The notes below the pieces were generated by a model. The model was not told the DNA's origin and made no database searches. It worked only from the letters and a program-made list of their open reading frames with translations. The translations under genes and the position numbers were made by a program. Shown here piece after piece: positions 1 through 8,600 of a stretch of 64,000 nucleotides of DNA. The stretch covers positions 1-64,000 of the IMG/VR virus record IMGVR_UViG_3300024999_000030, one strand, 5' to 3'. Within the stretch, counting starts at the first letter, position 1; each line of letters begins with the position of its first letter. This DNA comes from a virus.

Positions 1-1116
1 CCCTCTGCACCGCCTGAAAGCGAGCCAATTTCTGGAACGGATCCTTTGGCTGAGCCTGAAGCTCCTATCTCTCCTGAGCTTCCCGGTGAAGAGGGATCTG
101 AGGAAGATAAAGATAAGGTTACAACTAGCGAAGAGGCCGGCGAGGCTCTTGAGAAGGCTAAAGAATCTCTTACTAAAGTTAAAGACTTTGTAGTTGATGA
201 GCTAAGTTCTCCTGATTTCGATGCCTCTAGTGCAGATGCTGGCGTTGATATGGTTGAACAGGGTAAGGGCCTTGTTGAAAAGGCCGAAGGTGAGGGCCCC
301 GAAGCGCTTGCTTCCGAGTTGATGGAGTTCGTAAAACACGCAGAGCTTTTCTTAGAAGCAAAGAAGAAAGCTCCTAAGTGCAAAAAGTGTGGTAAAAATC
401 ACTTCCCCTTCCAGAAATGCCCCACCGGAAAAGAAGAGAAAGGTAAGGGTAAAGAGAAAGAAGAGAAGGGTGATAAATCCGAAGGCAAGAAAAAGGAAGC
501 CGCAGCCACTGGTAAGGAAGTAAAAGATATTTCCGCTCCCGCTAACAAAGGAACTGCTGCTAAGGATCCAACGGGTAAGGAAGTAAAGGATATTCCTGAT
601 GTTGTTTCTCCTCTTGCATCTGACTCAGTAGATAGTGATAATGTTGGCGGCCAAGATATGCGCATAGAATCTAAGCCCGAGCAGCACGCAAAGGATATGG
701 CCGCCGCAACATCCACCCCCTCTGGCAAGGTTGCTTCCGAGAGCTTTGCTGAGAAGGTTGGTGCTACCATTCAGGCCGAGCAGCTTCGTCGTGAAAAGGA
801 CCTTGCAGTTGCTAAGATGAAGAGGGCTTTTGATTTAGCTTCCATTCTTGCCAGCAAGGGCCATATTGCAGATACCGAGATTCGTAAAAAGGCTGATGAA
901 TTTTACGAGCTTTCTGATGATGCGTTCTCTTCTGTTAAGAGAATTGTTGAGGCGATGTCTAATGCTCAGGGTCGGGTTAAGGTAGCCAGTGCAATTGCTT
1001 CTATTGGCAATGTTAATGGCGAACGTACTTTAACTGGTGATACTCCTGCAGATGAGAAGTCTCTTACTGAGAAACTCTCTGGTATCTTCACTGGTCCCAA
1101 GATTCGCTTTAAGTAA
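1..1116 (+). CDS. Low-complexity acidic/basic head-region protein (5' end outside window)
   Basis: The frame is open from the first base, so the gene begins upstream of the window. The visible part is rich in Glu, Lys and Pro up to about residue 220, with a small Cys cluster (CKKCGKNHFPFQKC) that could bind zinc. A more ordered helical C-terminal part follows. The stretch AAATSTPSGKV near the middle resembles AAATTTPTGKV in the gene at 3045, which may mark a shared processing or sorting site. The last ~90 residues contain a helix pair similar to the ADxLDxxGxxxEA module of neighbouring genes. It lies at the head of a run ending in the major capsid protein, so a head, scaffold or internal protein is plausible. 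Function is not recognised. Confidence 0.6.
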   Translation, partial: PSAPPESEPISGTDPLAEPEAPISPELPGEEGSEEDKDKVTTSEEAGEALEKAKESLTKVKDFVVDELSSPDFDASSADAGVDMVEQGKGLVEKAEGEGPEALASELMEFVKHAELFLEAKKKAPKCKKCGKNHFPFQKCPTGKEEKGKGKEKEEKGDKSEGKKKEAAATGKEVKDISAPANKGTAAKDPTGKEVKDIPDVVSPLASDSVDSDNVGGQDMRIESKPEQHAKDMAAATSTPSGKVASESFAEKVGATIQAEQLRREKDLAVAKMKRAFDLASILASKGHIADTEIRKKADEFYELSDDAFSSVKRIVEAMSNAQGRVKVASAIASIGNVNGERTLTGDTPADEKSLTEKLSGIFTGPKIRFK

Positions 1117-1127
1117 AATATTTAGTG

Positions 1128-1158
1128 GTGAGGGGGTCTATATGACCCCCTCACTTTT
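1128..1158 (+). terminator. Intrinsic terminator
   Basis: A perfect 11-bp stem (GTGAGGGGGTC with its complement) around a 5-nt loop is followed by TTTT. It closes the transcript of the preceding gene. Confidence 0.85.
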
Positions 1159-1186
1159 CCTAATTTTTTAGGCGGAGGATGATATT

Positions 1187-1597
1187 ATGGATATCGGTAA
1201 AGAGCTTGTCAAGTTGGCAGACGAACTCGATAAAGAGGGTTATGTGGAAGCTTCTAATAAAATTGATGAAGTTCTTACACGCATTGCCGCCAAAAAAGAT
1301 GACAAAAAAGAAGAGAACTTTCTACCTGTTCTTAAAATGCGTTGCACAAAAGATGGCGATGATGGTTCTTATACTGTTATAATTGAAGCTCCAGCGGGTA
1401 TAGCCCCAAATGACCCAGTCGTATTAGAATACATGAAAAAGTATGGGCCATATGATGATATTGATGTTGACTATAGAGATATGATGGCTGATTCTGATCC
1501 ATCAAGACTTAATAAATTTACTTATACCATTCAAAATAGAGGTAAGAGTCAAAATCCCGAATTAGATATATCTGGAATTGTCCCCCCTAAGCCATAA
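1187..1597 (+). CDS. Hypothetical protein with N-terminal ADELD helix module
   Basis: The 136-residue protein starts at an ATG preceded by GGCGGAGG. Residues 5-32 carry the pattern LADELDKEGYVEASNKID, found with variations in at least three other proteins of this window (2330, 3045, 38641). The rest is mixed alpha/beta with an acidic stretch. Its place between head genes, and the shared module, suggest a virion or head-assembly component. No named family is recognised. Confidence 0.65.
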   Translation: MDIGKELVKLADELDKEGYVEASNKIDEVLTRIAAKKDDKKEENFLPVLKMRCTKDGDDGSYTVIIEAPAGIAPNDPVVLEYMKKYGPYDDIDVDYRDMMADSDPSRLNKFTYTIQNRGKSQNPELDISGIVPPKP

Positions 1598-1624
1598 AGT
1601 TAGACAGTAAAGGAGAAGCTTATT

Positions 1625-2326
1625 ATGATGAGGCCGTTAGACGTAGAAGGATTACCGACGGGTCTTTATAGTGTGGACCCAAATGCCACGTTTCAACCTG
1701 GAATGGTCGGCGGTCTGCAGGCTATTGGTGGTGAAATTTTTATGACTGTGTGTGATGGTGTAACAGTTCCTCCATATGGTATATTTGATGATGTTAAAAC
1801 TCATGCTTTTACTAAGCCAGTATATCATGAGCGCGTTCTTTTAACCCCAGATCCAACTTTTGTTAGTACTGATCAGGCTGGAATTTTATATATCAATCGG
1901 TCTTTAGATAAATCTTTAAGAACTGGAAATATTATTCCATATTCTTTTAAGGTGGACGTTGATGTGGTTTTGAATCCAATTAATGGTATCGTTACTTTTC
2001 CAGCAAATACCCCTCTTAATTATTCTGTGTCTGGAACGTTACCATACGACTCCATTCTTGCTGTGGCCTCTTATACATTTGAAATAGCTGGCACTCCTGG
2101 AGATGACACAACGAGGGGAAGTGGGAAGGTAACAGTGTGGAATAGACGTGGAGAGTATATTACTGATCAGTTTGACACTCTTGCCACCTATCCACTAAAC
2201 GCTCCATTATATGTGTGTGGGGGAAAGTTAACCACCACAGCCCCGTGCGATACAGCACCTATGGTGGGATTTGTTACTGGTCCGCCTTCTACTATTAATG
2301 CGACTTTACAATTCCTTTGGTGGTGA
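1625..2326 (+). CDS. Putative virion protein, paralogue of the 5513 gene
   Basis: The 233-residue beta-rich protein follows AAAGGAG at good spacing. Near residue 165 it has GSGKVTVWNRRGEYITDQF and it ends in an aromatic strand (LQFLWW). The protein at 5513 has GSGKVTGWFQNGLYGTDNYF at the equivalent place and ends LFAWAQ. This points to divergent paralogues of about 234 residues on either side of three other head genes. A capsid decoration or stabilisation protein is a reasonable guess for such a beta-rich pair upstream of the capsid gene, but this is inference. Confidence 0.65.
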   Translation: MMRPLDVEGLPTGLYSVDPNATFQPGMVGGLQAIGGEIFMTVCDGVTVPPYGIFDDVKTHAFTKPVYHERVLLTPDPTFVSTDQAGILYINRSLDKSLRTGNIIPYSFKVDVDVVLNPINGIVTFPANTPLNYSVSGTLPYDSILAVASYTFEIAGTPGDDTTRGSGKVTVWNRRGEYITDQFDTLATYPLNAPLYVCGGKLTTTAPCDTAPMVGFVTGPPSTINATLQFLWW

Positions 2327-2329
2327 TAG

Positions 2330-3061
2330 ATGCCTAATGCGAACTTAAAAGAAAAGGTGACCGAACGTATCGCGGATACTTTACTTAACACTCCGTGGTG
2401 GACAGTATTCAAAGAAGAAAATTATAGACTGTCCTTAGCTAATAAGCTAATCAACGCTTACCTTATTAATAAAGGCAAGAACACACTTACGGAACCTGAA
2501 TTAAACGATTTACTTAAGCGTGTTGTTTCAGCGGTTACATACGCCGCAGCAAAACCCTCTGATTTATCTAGAGGTGATTTAGCTATGGCTCAAAAATTTA
2601 CACACGATGCATACTCAGCAATGATTACAGCACTAACCCCAGTAACACATATTCCAGAAAATATTCCAGAGACAATGTCTGTTCAACCTTATGCTGGAAA
2701 AAATGAATTTGATTTACCATTACCACGTATTGCATTGGGTAAAATGTTCAGGGGAACTGTGGCTGACATTTTTAGTATTCAATCTATTTCTAAAATGTTG
2801 GATGAGGCCCTTGGTGCACCAGATAAGGAAAATAGAAAAAACTTTTCGTTTACAGAAATAGAGGGACTTTTAAAGGCTTATTTTATAAATGGTGTTTCTG
2901 AAGCTTGGCGTAATGCTGTGAAGGAAACATATCATATTTCCGCTCCAACTATTTTTTCAATGATTAAAATCGCTGATGCTCTAGACGAAGCGGGTTATGA
3001 GCAAGAGGCTAATGAAATTGATTCCATTGTAAGGGGGCTCTTAGATGACCAGCAAAATTGA
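2330..3061 (+). CDS. Hypothetical head-region protein with C-terminal ADALD module
   Basis: A 243-residue mostly helical protein starting 3 nt after the previous stop, so translation is probably coupled. Its last ~27 residues contain IADALDEAGYEQEANEID, the same helix-turn-helix pattern seen at the N-terminus of the 1187 product. The next gene overlaps it by 17 nt. Family not recognised; likely structural or assembly-related by context. Confidence 0.6.
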   Translation: MPNANLKEKVTERIADTLLNTPWWTVFKEENYRLSLANKLINAYLINKGKNTLTEPELNDLLKRVVSAVTYAAAKPSDLSRGDLAMAQKFTHDAYSAMITALTPVTHIPENIPETMSVQPYAGKNEFDLPLPRIALGKMFRGTVADIFSIQSISKMLDEALGAPDKENRKNFSFTEIEGLLKAYFINGVSEAWRNAVKETYHISAPTIFSMIKIADALDEAGYEQEANEIDSIVRGLLDDQQN

Positions 3062-4925
3062 TTATTCTGGGGCGTTTGTCGCTCTTCACCGAATTGCAAC
3101 TGTACTAAAAGAGTACGACAAGAGTGTTGAGGCTGACGCTTTAAAGGCGGTTATGTGTAATGATATGGCCGCATTAGAGAAAACCAGTTTGTCTGGTGAA
3201 CAACTTTTGAATCTTCATAATGAGATTCAAGCTGCAATGGACGAAGAGAAAGCCCCCTCTGTAGTTCGCGCTGCAGTAACTGAAATTTTTAAAACCCCGC
3301 TTAAAGCCATGGGAGTGAAAATGTCTAATAAGAAAATAGTGAGTTCTAAGGTTAAGATAGCTGCTAAAGCGCCAGTCACCACTTATCTTAGATTGGAATC
3401 TGACCGCGCCTCTCGACCAAAAGAAATCACTCGTCCCTTGGTGTTGCGTAAGAATCTTAAAATTGACACCACTGGCTATAGTAACTTAGATCAGATTGGG
3501 AGTGGCGAAATACCCTCTATGGTTACAGATGCTTATGATAAAGCAGAGGAGAATTATAACTCTAATCCTAACTCTAATGTTAATAAGGGCCGATTTAAAG
3601 ATACCCAAGAGGCCCATGATAAATCTGGTGTGCTAATTGTTCCATCCTATATGAATTATGGTGTTATGTTTAGAGATGATGTATCTCATATGATTATGGA
3701 GCAAGTGGCTAATCGTGGAACTACGGGATTGTCCACTTATGTTGGTGGTGTTCCTTTAAATAATAATGATTTAAATACCATTGGTGATGTGGCCGTTCGC
3801 TTAGTTCTTAAAAATGAAACCAAACTTGCAAAGCGCGCCGCAGCAATTATTTATACTGAGTTGTTGAGACGAGCTGCGGGAAAACCAGAGGGACTTAATA
3901 AAGCCGCTTATGATAATACATCAATGGCATGGCGCTGGCCCATGGTTTCTAGAGAAGTGGTTTATCCTATTCGCCCAACATCTAATGCTATTCAGTATGC
4001 ACACCCAGATCAAGCCGTGAGTATTGACCCACGTTCTTTATTCGGTATTATAATGCGTATTGATATTAAAAATAAAGTAATGCAGAATGCAGCCACTAGT
4101 CGTCCTATCGGAAGATCAGCTGAAGATTTGAAAGTTCATTATCTTAAAATGTTAAATGCTGGCGAGTTTGCTGAAGCTTTGAAGTTTCGTAAATCAGCTG
4201 CTGATATTTATGATGTAAATTGTGGAGAGTATGACGATAAGATTGTTGAAAGGGCCCATAAAGAGCCTTACGTGAAAGTGGAAGATGGTATTTTCCCAAC
4301 AATCACCAAACAGCAGGATATAGATGAAGCAGCAGCTACAACTACTCCTACTGGAAAAGTAAGTGATGAACCTAAACACTTTGCTTTTATTGATTTGAAA
4401 GATCTAACGGATAAATTCATATCAGCTAAAAAAGAAGAAGATAAAAAAGATGAAAAAACTAAAGAAGAATCTGAACCAGTAGATTTATCTTTTGTTGTTC
4501 CCTCTCTTGAGGATGAGGGAGAGTATCCTTTTTCTCGGGACATTGAAACCAAGGACATGGAAGATGTTTTAAGTGGCCCTGAAGTAACAGAGATTGGAGA
4601 AGAGGTAGAGTCTCCTCTTGGGGAACAGATTCAGAATACTGGTATTAATTTTTCCATTAATCCAGATACTGGAATTGTAACACTTAACGTTAATATGACT
4701 GCTAATAAAACTTTTGATTCTACTGCAGAGGCTATGGACTGGGCAGTAAAATTAAGTGAGTTGCTTAATTCCAGAATGGCAGATATTAAAGCAGCTGGTT
4801 ATAAACTTCCTGCTATTATTAGAGCTGCACAGGTACATAATGAGTTTGTTAAGTTTTTAGCCTCTAGTGTTATTTTTTCTAGAAACATTAACACTCTACT
4901 TGATATGGTGGGTGATTTTGATTAA
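3045..4925 (+). CDS. Large hypothetical head/neck protein
   Basis: The 626-residue protein starts at an ATG within the end of the 2330 gene, with AAGGGGG upstream. Residues 14-36 match the shared ADxLD module loosely. The middle is a folded region with many Asn and Arg residues. About residue 430 there is a linker AAATTTPTGKV, resembling one in the first gene, then a charged Lys/Glu segment and a C-terminal folded part. The order (folded, charged linker, folded) fits a head or portal-region protein, but no Pfam-type family is recognised from sequence alone. Confidence 0.55.
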   Translation: MTSKIDYSGAFVALHRIATVLKEYDKSVEADALKAVMCNDMAALEKTSLSGEQLLNLHNEIQAAMDEEKAPSVVRAAVTEIFKTPLKAMGVKMSNKKIVSSKVKIAAKAPVTTYLRLESDRASRPKEITRPLVLRKNLKIDTTGYSNLDQIGSGEIPSMVTDAYDKAEENYNSNPNSNVNKGRFKDTQEAHDKSGVLIVPSYMNYGVMFRDDVSHMIMEQVANRGTTGLSTYVGGVPLNNNDLNTIGDVAVRLVLKNETKLAKRAAAIIYTELLRRAAGKPEGLNKAAYDNTSMAWRWPMVSREVVYPIRPTSNAIQYAHPDQAVSIDPRSLFGIIMRIDIKNKVMQNAATSRPIGRSAEDLKVHYLKMLNAGEFAEALKFRKSAADIYDVNCGEYDDKIVERAHKEPYVKVEDGIFPTITKQQDIDEAAATTTPTGKVSDEPKHFAFIDLKDLTDKFISAKKEEDKKDEKTKEESEPVDLSFVVPSLEDEGEYPFSRDIETKDMEDVLSGPEVTEIGEEVESPLGEQIQNTGINFSINPDTGIVTLNVNMTANKTFDSTAEAMDWAVKLSELLNSRMADIKAAGYKLPAIIRAAQVHNEFVKFLASSVIFSRNINTLLDMVGDFD

Positions 4926-5433
4926 ACATAGTGATTCAAAAATTGAAATTATAGAAAAGGCCACTTCTTTTATTACTTCTTCTAAAAATAAACTAGAAGA
5001 GGGTGATAAGTTTGGAGAAGAAGTAGTTGCCACAAGCCAGGCTTTAATGAGTATGGAACTGTATTCTAAAGACGCCACTTTACTTACTCAGTTAATTGGA
5101 TCCGCATCTATAGTTCATGATATACAATTGAGAACTGGTCTTTTAGATACAATTGATGTAATTTTTCAAGAGTTTGGTATATATGCTGGTTACGTGATGG
5201 GCATAAATGATACCATTGCTATAGAGTTCACGTCATTAGTGGACGAAAAAGTATTAATTCCCACAGCCCAATTAAGAAAAGTAATTGCTGATCTCTATGA
5301 AAGTTCTGGAGATAAAAAATTATTAACAAGCCTTTCTATTTTAGATGGCATCAGGGCACAAGTAGAACAAAAACTTTTGGGTAAAAATACCGATGAGTTT
5401 TATGTTTGTAAAACAAAACAGGATTTAAATTGA
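4918..5433 (+). CDS. Hypothetical helical protein
   Basis: A helical protein of about 171 residues overlapping the previous gene by 8 nt if the TTG at 4918 is the start; GTG at 4912 is also possible. A longer reading starting inside the previous gene looks less likely because its N-terminus (rich in Leu and Trp) is probably an out-of-frame translation. The product is acidic, has no recognised motif, and ends just before the promoter of the 5513 gene. Function unknown. Confidence 0.5.
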   Translation: MIKHSDSKIEIIEKATSFITSSKNKLEEGDKFGEEVVATSQALMSMELYSKDATLLTQLIGSASIVHDIQLRTGLLDTIDVIFQEFGIYAGYVMGINDTIAIEFTSLVDEKVLIPTAQLRKVIADLYESSGDKKLLTSLSILDGIRAQVEQKLLGKNTDEFYVCKTKQDLN

Positions 5434-5436
5434 TAT

Positions 5437-5449
5437 CTATTAATATTTT
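5437..5449 (+). promoter_or_regulatory. Putative late promoter motif CTATTAATATTTT
   Basis: The motif lies 64 nt upstream of the 5513 gene and matches CTATTAATATTT upstream of other virion genes. A hairpin built on GCTTGCAAA and TTTGCAAAGC follows at about 5462-5489, probably at the 5' end of the mRNA. Confidence 0.6.
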
Positions 5450-5512
5450 CATTTGAAGGTGGCTTGCAAATGTATATAGTTTGCAAAGCTTATTACTAAA
5501 GGAGGATGCAAA

Positions 5513-6217
5513 ATGCTTTATTTATTTTACGAGGGTGGCAACCCGTTCGGATTTTTTGATTTTTACAACGATGCCACGTCCGTCGTAACCACAGCACCTC
5601 TCATTCAGGGCGGCATGATTGGCTTCTTTAAGTCTGTCAGCGGCGGTCCCTTGGGTGATGGGTACGGTCCAGTTATTCCTCTGGGCGATGGTCAGGACGA
5701 AGGCGCTGGTTCTCAAATTAAAACGGCGATTGCTCCCGCAACAACTCAGAACGGTTATGTTCACGAGTCATATACTCCGCTTGTGCTGATTGATGACGGC
5801 CACACGGGGTATGGTACTATGTTTGGTCATCAGTTTGGGTATGATAGTGGTTCCACTGCTTACAAATATTATCACGGTTGGCAGACTGGCGACCTAGTTG
5901 GTCCTAATACCATGGCGGGTTCTGGTAAAGTGACTGGCTGGTTCCAGAATGGGCTTTATGGTACGGACAATTATTTTGTTTATGATGAGGCTACCCCCGA
6001 GACACCTGGTACTGCTCTTGCGTGGGATGTCGTTGGTACTGCTGGTAACCACGGCGCTTCATTCTATAAGGGTGGCGGAGCCACCACTGGCACCGATTCT
6101 AAGACAACTGCTTATTTCGTGTCTTGGATGGGTGACCCATCTTACGTTTCGACGTCTTTCGCCGGCGTCGGTGGCGACACTGCAAAGAGCGTGATGCTCT
6201 TCGCGTGGGCGCAGTAA
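5513..6217 (+). CDS. Putative abundant virion protein (decoration-like), paralogue of 1625
   Basis: A 234-residue Gly/Thr/Tyr-rich, beta-type protein with a strong AAAGGAGGATGC ribosome site and its own late-type promoter. Base use is richer in GC than its neighbours, like the adjacent capsid gene, which suggests high expression. It shares GSGKVTxWxxxGxYxTDxF and an aromatic C-terminal strand with the 1625 product. Position directly before the major capsid protein supports a decoration or cement protein or another abundant head protein. The functional call is inference. Confidence 0.6.
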   Translation: MLYLFYEGGNPFGFFDFYNDATSVVTTAPLIQGGMIGFFKSVSGGPLGDGYGPVIPLGDGQDEGAGSQIKTAIAPATTQNGYVHESYTPLVLIDDGHTGYGTMFGHQFGYDSGSTAYKYYHGWQTGDLVGPNTMAGSGKVTGWFQNGLYGTDNYFVYDEATPETPGTALAWDVVGTAGNHGASFYKGGGATTGTDSKTTAYFVSWMGDPSYVSTSFAGVGGDTAKSVMLFAWAQ

Positions 6218-6240
6218 GGGAATTTAAAGGAGAAATGACG

Positions 6241-7221
6241 ATGCCTAATATTAATTCTAACTCTCAAGTAGATGCCCTTAAGGAGCTGGTACGTTATGCT
6301 CAGCTTATTGCAGAAGGCGGCGAAAACCTTCCTAGCAATTTTGGACTTTCCAGCAACGAGTCCAGTTATTCCGAAACAGAAAAAGAGGCTCTTCTTAAAG
6401 AGGCTCTCGCTACTGATTCTGGCCGCGTAGCCCTCGGTCAGGCAATGGCAAATCCTATCCGCAGAAACCTTGACTACCAGGGTATTGGTCGCAAGGCCCT
6501 TATCGTAGATCCTCTCCCGCCCGGCGCCATTGCCGTATACGATAAGGATATCGACGTGGGTGCAACTGTTATTTCCTCTAACGGTGCTGCTCCTGAGTCG
6601 CGTGTGTTCGGTGACAGAGTATCTGTTCCCGAATTTGAAGTTGTTTCCTATCCTACAGTCCGTATTGCTGAAGTTCGTCGTCGTAGATTCAATGTAATCG
6701 ACCGTGCCCAGCAGAAGGCTCGTCAGGAAATTCAGGCTCAGGAAGATGCTAATATCTTCGCGGCTCTTGATTTTGCCGCTGGCCAAGAGAACACTGCTCA
6801 GTCGATTCCTGCTGACTTGACTGTTCCCGACCTGCTTGCTCTTAAGAAGCAGATTGACCGCTGGGACCTTGTTACGACCAAGTTCATGCTTAATATTGAA
6901 GAATTCACCGACATCATGGGGTGGTATGCATTAAACTCTTCTGGTTATGGCGTGGATATGGTTACACAGCGTGAGATTCTACAGACTGGTCTCTACGCTC
7001 GTATCTGGGGTGCTGATATTATTGTTAGCAAGATGGTTCCTCGTGGCACCATTTACGCCCTTACGGACCCAGAGTTTGTGGGTGTAATGCCCGTGCGTCA
7101 AGATATCGAGGTATTGCCCGCTGATGAGCCACGACAGCTCAAATTGGGTTGGGTTGTTAATGAAATCATCGGTATCGCGGTTGTAAACGGTCGCGGCGTA
7201 GCCAAAGGAACAAAGGTTTAA
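6241..7221 (+). CDS. Major capsid protein (HK97-fold type)
   Basis: A 326-residue protein. ATG at 6241 is chosen because AAAGGAG lies 8 nt upstream; ATG at 6235 is in frame but too close. The N-terminal ~65 residues are helical and acidic, as in a delta or scaffold-like domain. A basic segment AEVRRRRFNVIDRAQQKAR leads into a long helix (QEIQAQEDANIFAALDF), a usual feature of HK97-type spine helices. The C-terminal half is beta-rich with a GVMPVRQDIEVLPADEP stretch typical of phage capsid P-domains. High-expression codon use, a strong terminator behind it and a decoration-like gene before it support the call. Confidence 0.8.
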   Translation: MPNINSNSQVDALKELVRYAQLIAEGGENLPSNFGLSSNESSYSETEKEALLKEALATDSGRVALGQAMANPIRRNLDYQGIGRKALIVDPLPPGAIAVYDKDIDVGATVISSNGAAPESRVFGDRVSVPEFEVVSYPTVRIAEVRRRRFNVIDRAQQKARQEIQAQEDANIFAALDFAAGQENTAQSIPADLTVPDLLALKKQIDRWDLVTTKFMLNIEEFTDIMGWYALNSSGYGVDMVTQREILQTGLYARIWGADIIVSKMVPRGTIYALTDPEFVGVMPVRQDIEVLPADEPRQLKLGWVVNEIIGIAVVNGRGVAKGTKV

Positions 7222-7251
7222 GTTTTTAAATATCAATAGTTACGCTTAATA

Positions 7252-7280
7252 GGGGGCCGGAGAAATCCGGCCCCCTTGAT
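7252..7280 (+). terminator. Intrinsic terminator of the capsid operon
   Basis: A perfect 10-bp stem (GGGGGCCGGA) with a GAAA loop is followed by a T-rich run. The -35 box of the next promoter starts immediately after the stem. Confidence 0.9.
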
Positions 7281-7304
7281 TTTTGTCTATTAATGTATTA
7301 TATT
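7276..7304 (+). promoter_or_regulatory. Sigma70-like promoter TTGATT-17-TATATT
   Basis: -35 TTGATT at 7276-7281 and -10 TATATT at 7299-7304 with a 17-bp spacer. It precedes the GIY-YIG endonuclease gene. Confidence 0.75.
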
Positions 7305-7339
7305 TACAGTGTAAACCTAAAGACATGAAGGAGAGTAAG

Positions 7340-8281
7340 ATGGCGACTATGGGAGTATATGCAATTAAAAATAAAGTGAATGGTAAAATATATATAGGTT
7401 CCTCAAATGACCTTCATCGACGCAAGCTGGTCCATTTTAGGGAATTAACTAATAATAAACATTGCAATCGTTGGTTACAAAAAAGTTTTATCAAACATGG
7501 GATGGATAATTTTGAGTTTGAAATTATTGAAGAGGTTCAAGATGAATTAAAATTGATTGAGCGAGAGCAGTATTGGTTAGATTTTCACAAATCATATCAA
7601 TCTCGAAATGGTTATAATATTTGTAAAGTAGCTGGAGGAACAGACGGCATTACGTATACAGAAGAGTCCAAACAGAAAATTTCGGAATCCAGATTGGGTT
7701 GTCCTGGCACTGGTAAAAATACAAAAGGGGACCCAAATAATTTTAAAGCCAAAACATATTGTTTTAAAGACCAAGATGGAAATAACATCGAAATTAAAAA
7801 TCTAGAAGAATATTGTAGACAACATAGTCTCGATGAATCTCATATGAGAAAAGTCTTTTATGGTCGAGCTAAAACTCATGCGGGTTATTCTCTACCAGAC
7901 TATAATCCTCCTCCAGTTAAAGAATACGATTTCAAGGACCCGCAGGGGAATATTCATCACGTAGTTGGGAATCTCAAGAAATGGTGCAGAGAAAACAATC
8001 TTCGATACAGTTCTGTTCAGTATCTAGTCTCTGGCAAAGTCTACCAAGTCCAAGGCTGGTCCCGCCCCCTTACCGAGCTGAAGTCAGCTTATTACAAAAT
8101 CCAACATCCAGACAATAGTATTTCAGAAACCAATAACCTTGCAGAGTTTTGTAGGCAAAATAATTTGGACGGAGGCGCCATGGCTTTAGTTGTTCAAGGC
8201 AAACTCAAACAGCATAAAGGATTTAAGGTTTTAGAATCTTATGTTCCGCCTAATAAATCTCGGCGTAAGAATGTTAATTAA
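7340..8281 (+). CDS. GIY-YIG homing endonuclease
   Basis: A 313-residue free-standing endonuclease. ATG at 7340 is chosen because GAAGGAGA lies just upstream and earlier in-frame codons fall on the promoter. The N-terminus has GVYAIKNKVNGKIYIGSS (GIY and YIG elements), then a conserved Arg (LHRRKLVHF) and a Glu-rich segment (FEFEIIEE). The C-terminal two thirds contain three copies of an ~55-residue unit with an LxEYCRQxxLxxSxM core, like the NUMOD DNA-recognition repeats of such enzymes. It sits just downstream of the capsid operon. Probably a selfish element cutting alleles lacking it. Confidence 0.88.
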   Translation: MATMGVYAIKNKVNGKIYIGSSNDLHRRKLVHFRELTNNKHCNRWLQKSFIKHGMDNFEFEIIEEVQDELKLIEREQYWLDFHKSYQSRNGYNICKVAGGTDGITYTEESKQKISESRLGCPGTGKNTKGDPNNFKAKTYCFKDQDGNNIEIKNLEEYCRQHSLDESHMRKVFYGRAKTHAGYSLPDYNPPPVKEYDFKDPQGNIHHVVGNLKKWCRENNLRYSSVQYLVSGKVYQVQGWSRPLTELKSAYYKIQHPDNSISETNNLAEFCRQNNLDGGAMALVVQGKLKQHKGFKVLESYVPPNKSRRKNVN

Positions 8282-8282
8282 C

Positions 8283-8507
8283 ATGAGTCGTCGAGGCTTA
8301 AGAAATTGGGTATGGTTTAGCCGATATCGAACCGCAGTATTGGCCCCATGTTATATTTGTGGTTGGTTGCTCTCTTTTGATGAAGCCACATTGGATCATG
8401 TTGTGCCTAAATCCCTTGGGGGAAAAAACGAATTAAATAATTTAGAAATTTGTTGTGCGAAATGTAATCATAAAAAAGCTGACAGGCTTTTAAAAAATAA
8501 CGGTTGA
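8283..8507 (+). CDS. Small HNH endonuclease
   Basis: A 74-residue protein starting 1 nt after the GIY-YIG stop. It has CYICG, then LDHVVPKSLGG, then CCAKCNHKKADR, the classical HNH arrangement with two CxxC zinc pairs. No strong ribosome site is visible, so coupled translation is likely. Probably a mobile endonuclease or a remnant of one. Confidence 0.82.
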   Translation: MSRRGLRNWVWFSRYRTAVLAPCYICGWLLSFDEATLDHVVPKSLGGKNELNNLEICCAKCNHKKADRLLKNNG

Positions 8508-8532
8508 CATTCCCTCTCTTTTAAATTATATT
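8504..8532 (+). promoter_or_regulatory. Sigma70-like promoter TTGACA-17-TATATT
   Basis: -35 TTGACA at 8504-8509 and -10 TATATT at 8527-8532 with a 17-bp spacer, overlapping the end of the HNH gene. It drives the aminomutase gene. Confidence 0.85.
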
Positions 8533-8600
8533 TCTATTGCACAACATATATATTAATAAAATAAAAATAGCGTGATATCACAATGGAGGGTGACCATAAG

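Noticed and set aside
399-770. Minus-strand ORF of 123 codons in the first gene
   Set aside because: It mirrors the Lys/Glu-rich low-complexity coding strand (Ser/Phe/Leu-rich complement) and has no ribosome site.
8472-8495. Terminator AAAAGC/GCTTTT near the end of the small HNH gene
   Set aside because: The stem is short and AT-rich and lies within the coding sequence; the Lys/Leu codons explain it.
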